A DNA stretch of 5,467 nucleotides from an uncultured Bacilli bacterium (GTDB lineage: Bacteria > Bacillota_I > Bacilli_A > RF39 > UBA660): assembly GCA_947630095.1 (NCBI GenBank), contig CANRGI010000090.1, forward strand, positions 1-5,467, read 5' to 3'. Below, piece after piece: positions 5,221 to 5,467 of the stretch; within the stretch, counting starts at the first letter, position 1, and each line of letters begins with the position of its first letter. The notes below the pieces were generated by a model. The model was not told the origin of the DNA. It ran no database searches and saw only the letters and a list, made by a program, of their open reading frames with translations. The translations under genes and the position numbers were made by a program.

Positions 5221-5227
5221 CCTCCTA
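5221..5227 (-). promoter_or_regulatory. Stop/ribosome-binding-site fusion between rpmJ and rpsM
   Basis: Minus-strand TAGGAGG supplies both the rpmJ TAG stop codon and the rpsM Shine-Dalgarno sequence, with a 7-nt spacer to the rpsM ATG at 5213. Confidence 0.8.
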
Positions 5228-5338
5228 ACCTTGTCTTTGTTTGTGTTTTGGATTTTCACAAATTACCATGACTTTTCCTTTTCTTTTTATTACTTTACAT
5301 TTGTCACATATTGGTTTTACTGATGGTCTTACTTTCAT
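5225..5338 (-). CDS. rpmJ: 50S ribosomal protein L36 (zinc-ribbon form)
   Basis: This is a 37-residue reading frame, the usual L36 length. It begins MKVRPSVKPICDKCKVIKRK and ends with ICENPKHKQRQG. L36 is the smallest protein of the large subunit and sits near domains II and V of 23S rRNA. The zinc-binding set is complete: Cys11 and Cys14 (CDKC), Cys27 and His32 (ENPKH). This is therefore the zinc-containing (C+) form and not the Cys-free paralogue made under zinc limitation. It lies between infA and rpsM, the standard Firmicutes position. A GGAGG ribosome binding site follows the infA stop codon directly and sits 6 nt upstream of the ATG. Its small size makes it easy to miss in automatic calling, but the match is unambiguous. 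Confidence 0.97.
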   Translation of the reverse strand: MKVRPSVKPICDKCKVIKRKGKVMVICENPKHKQRQG

Positions 5339-5350
5339 TTTATACCTCCA

Positions 5351-5467
5351 TTATTTTCTATAAATTATACGCCCGCGTTTTAAGTCACATATTGGGATTT
5401 CTAGTAATACTGTATCACCTGGAAAGATACGAATTAGGTTTAGTCGCATTTTTCCAGAAACGCGAGC
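5351..5467 (-). CDS. infA: Translation initiation factor IF-1, C-terminal half (partial, runs off the right edge)
   Basis: The minus-strand frame entering from the right edge encodes 38 residues ending in TAA. They begin ARVSGKMRLNLIRIFPGDTV and end CDLKRGRIIYRK. This matches the second half of the IF-1 OB-fold: SGKxRxNxIRIxPGDxVxVE, then DLxRGRIIYR. IF-1 binds the 30S A site during initiation and helps IF-2 and IF-3. About half of the roughly 72-residue protein is present; its start is outside the window. The stop codon is followed at once by the rpmJ ribosome binding site (TAATGGAGG), so the two genes are closely linked. This fixes the right block as the infA-rpmJ-rpsM-rpsK-rpoA-rplQ cluster. 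Confidence 0.96.
   Translation of the reverse strand, partial: ARVSGKMRLNLIRIFPGDTVLLEIPICDLKRGRIIYRK

Overview
The window looks like chromosomal DNA of a very AT-rich, low-GC Gram-positive bacterium (class Bacilli in the broad sense). The ribosomal gene order infA-rpmJ-rpsM-rpsK-rpoA-rplQ, a Bacilli-type DUF402 nucleotide phosphatase, the boxA sequence in the 16S leader and strong AGGAGG ribosome binding sites all fit this. The 16S 5' end carries GGATTAACGC, a form I associate with Mollicutes and their relatives, where most Firmicutes have GGATGAACGC. An uncultured Mollicutes-related gut lineage such as RF39 is therefore a reasonable but unproven guess. TGG is used for Trp and no in-frame TGA is needed, so the standard bacterial code applies.

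Everything is transcribed on the minus strand, so the order of transcription runs from right to left. Right block (about 5467 to 3109): the end of infA, then rpmJ (short and easily missed), rpsM, rpsK, rpoA and rplQ. They are tightly packed and close with a strong intrinsic terminator. This is the classic alpha-operon segment: translation initiation factor IF-1, ribosomal proteins L36, S13, S11 and L17, and the RNA polymerase alpha subunit. rpsK carries an apparent 1-nt deletion that truncates S11 at 106 residues. The missing, highly conserved C-terminus is intact in the next frame.

Middle block (about 3043 to 1395): a single gene with its own promoter and terminator for a membrane-anchored S41/C-terminal processing protease. 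It has an unusually long Lys/Thr/Pro-rich cytoplasmic tail with an AT-hook-like motif, and a pilin-like transmembrane segment.

Left block (about 1292 to 1): a DUF402/Ntdp-type nucleoside tri-/diphosphate phosphatase gene with a promoter and a terminator whose hairpin contains the stop codon. It is followed by about 390 nt of AT-rich regulatory DNA with two likely rRNA promoters, a leader with boxA, and the first about 320 nt of 16S rRNA, which runs off the window.

Functionally this is a growth and translation locus: the end of the ribosomal protein supercluster and the start of an rRNA operon, with two independent housekeeping genes between them. I saw no mobile element, CRISPR array, defence system or tRNA. 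The most notable item is the rpsK frameshift, most simply a sequencing or assembly error.
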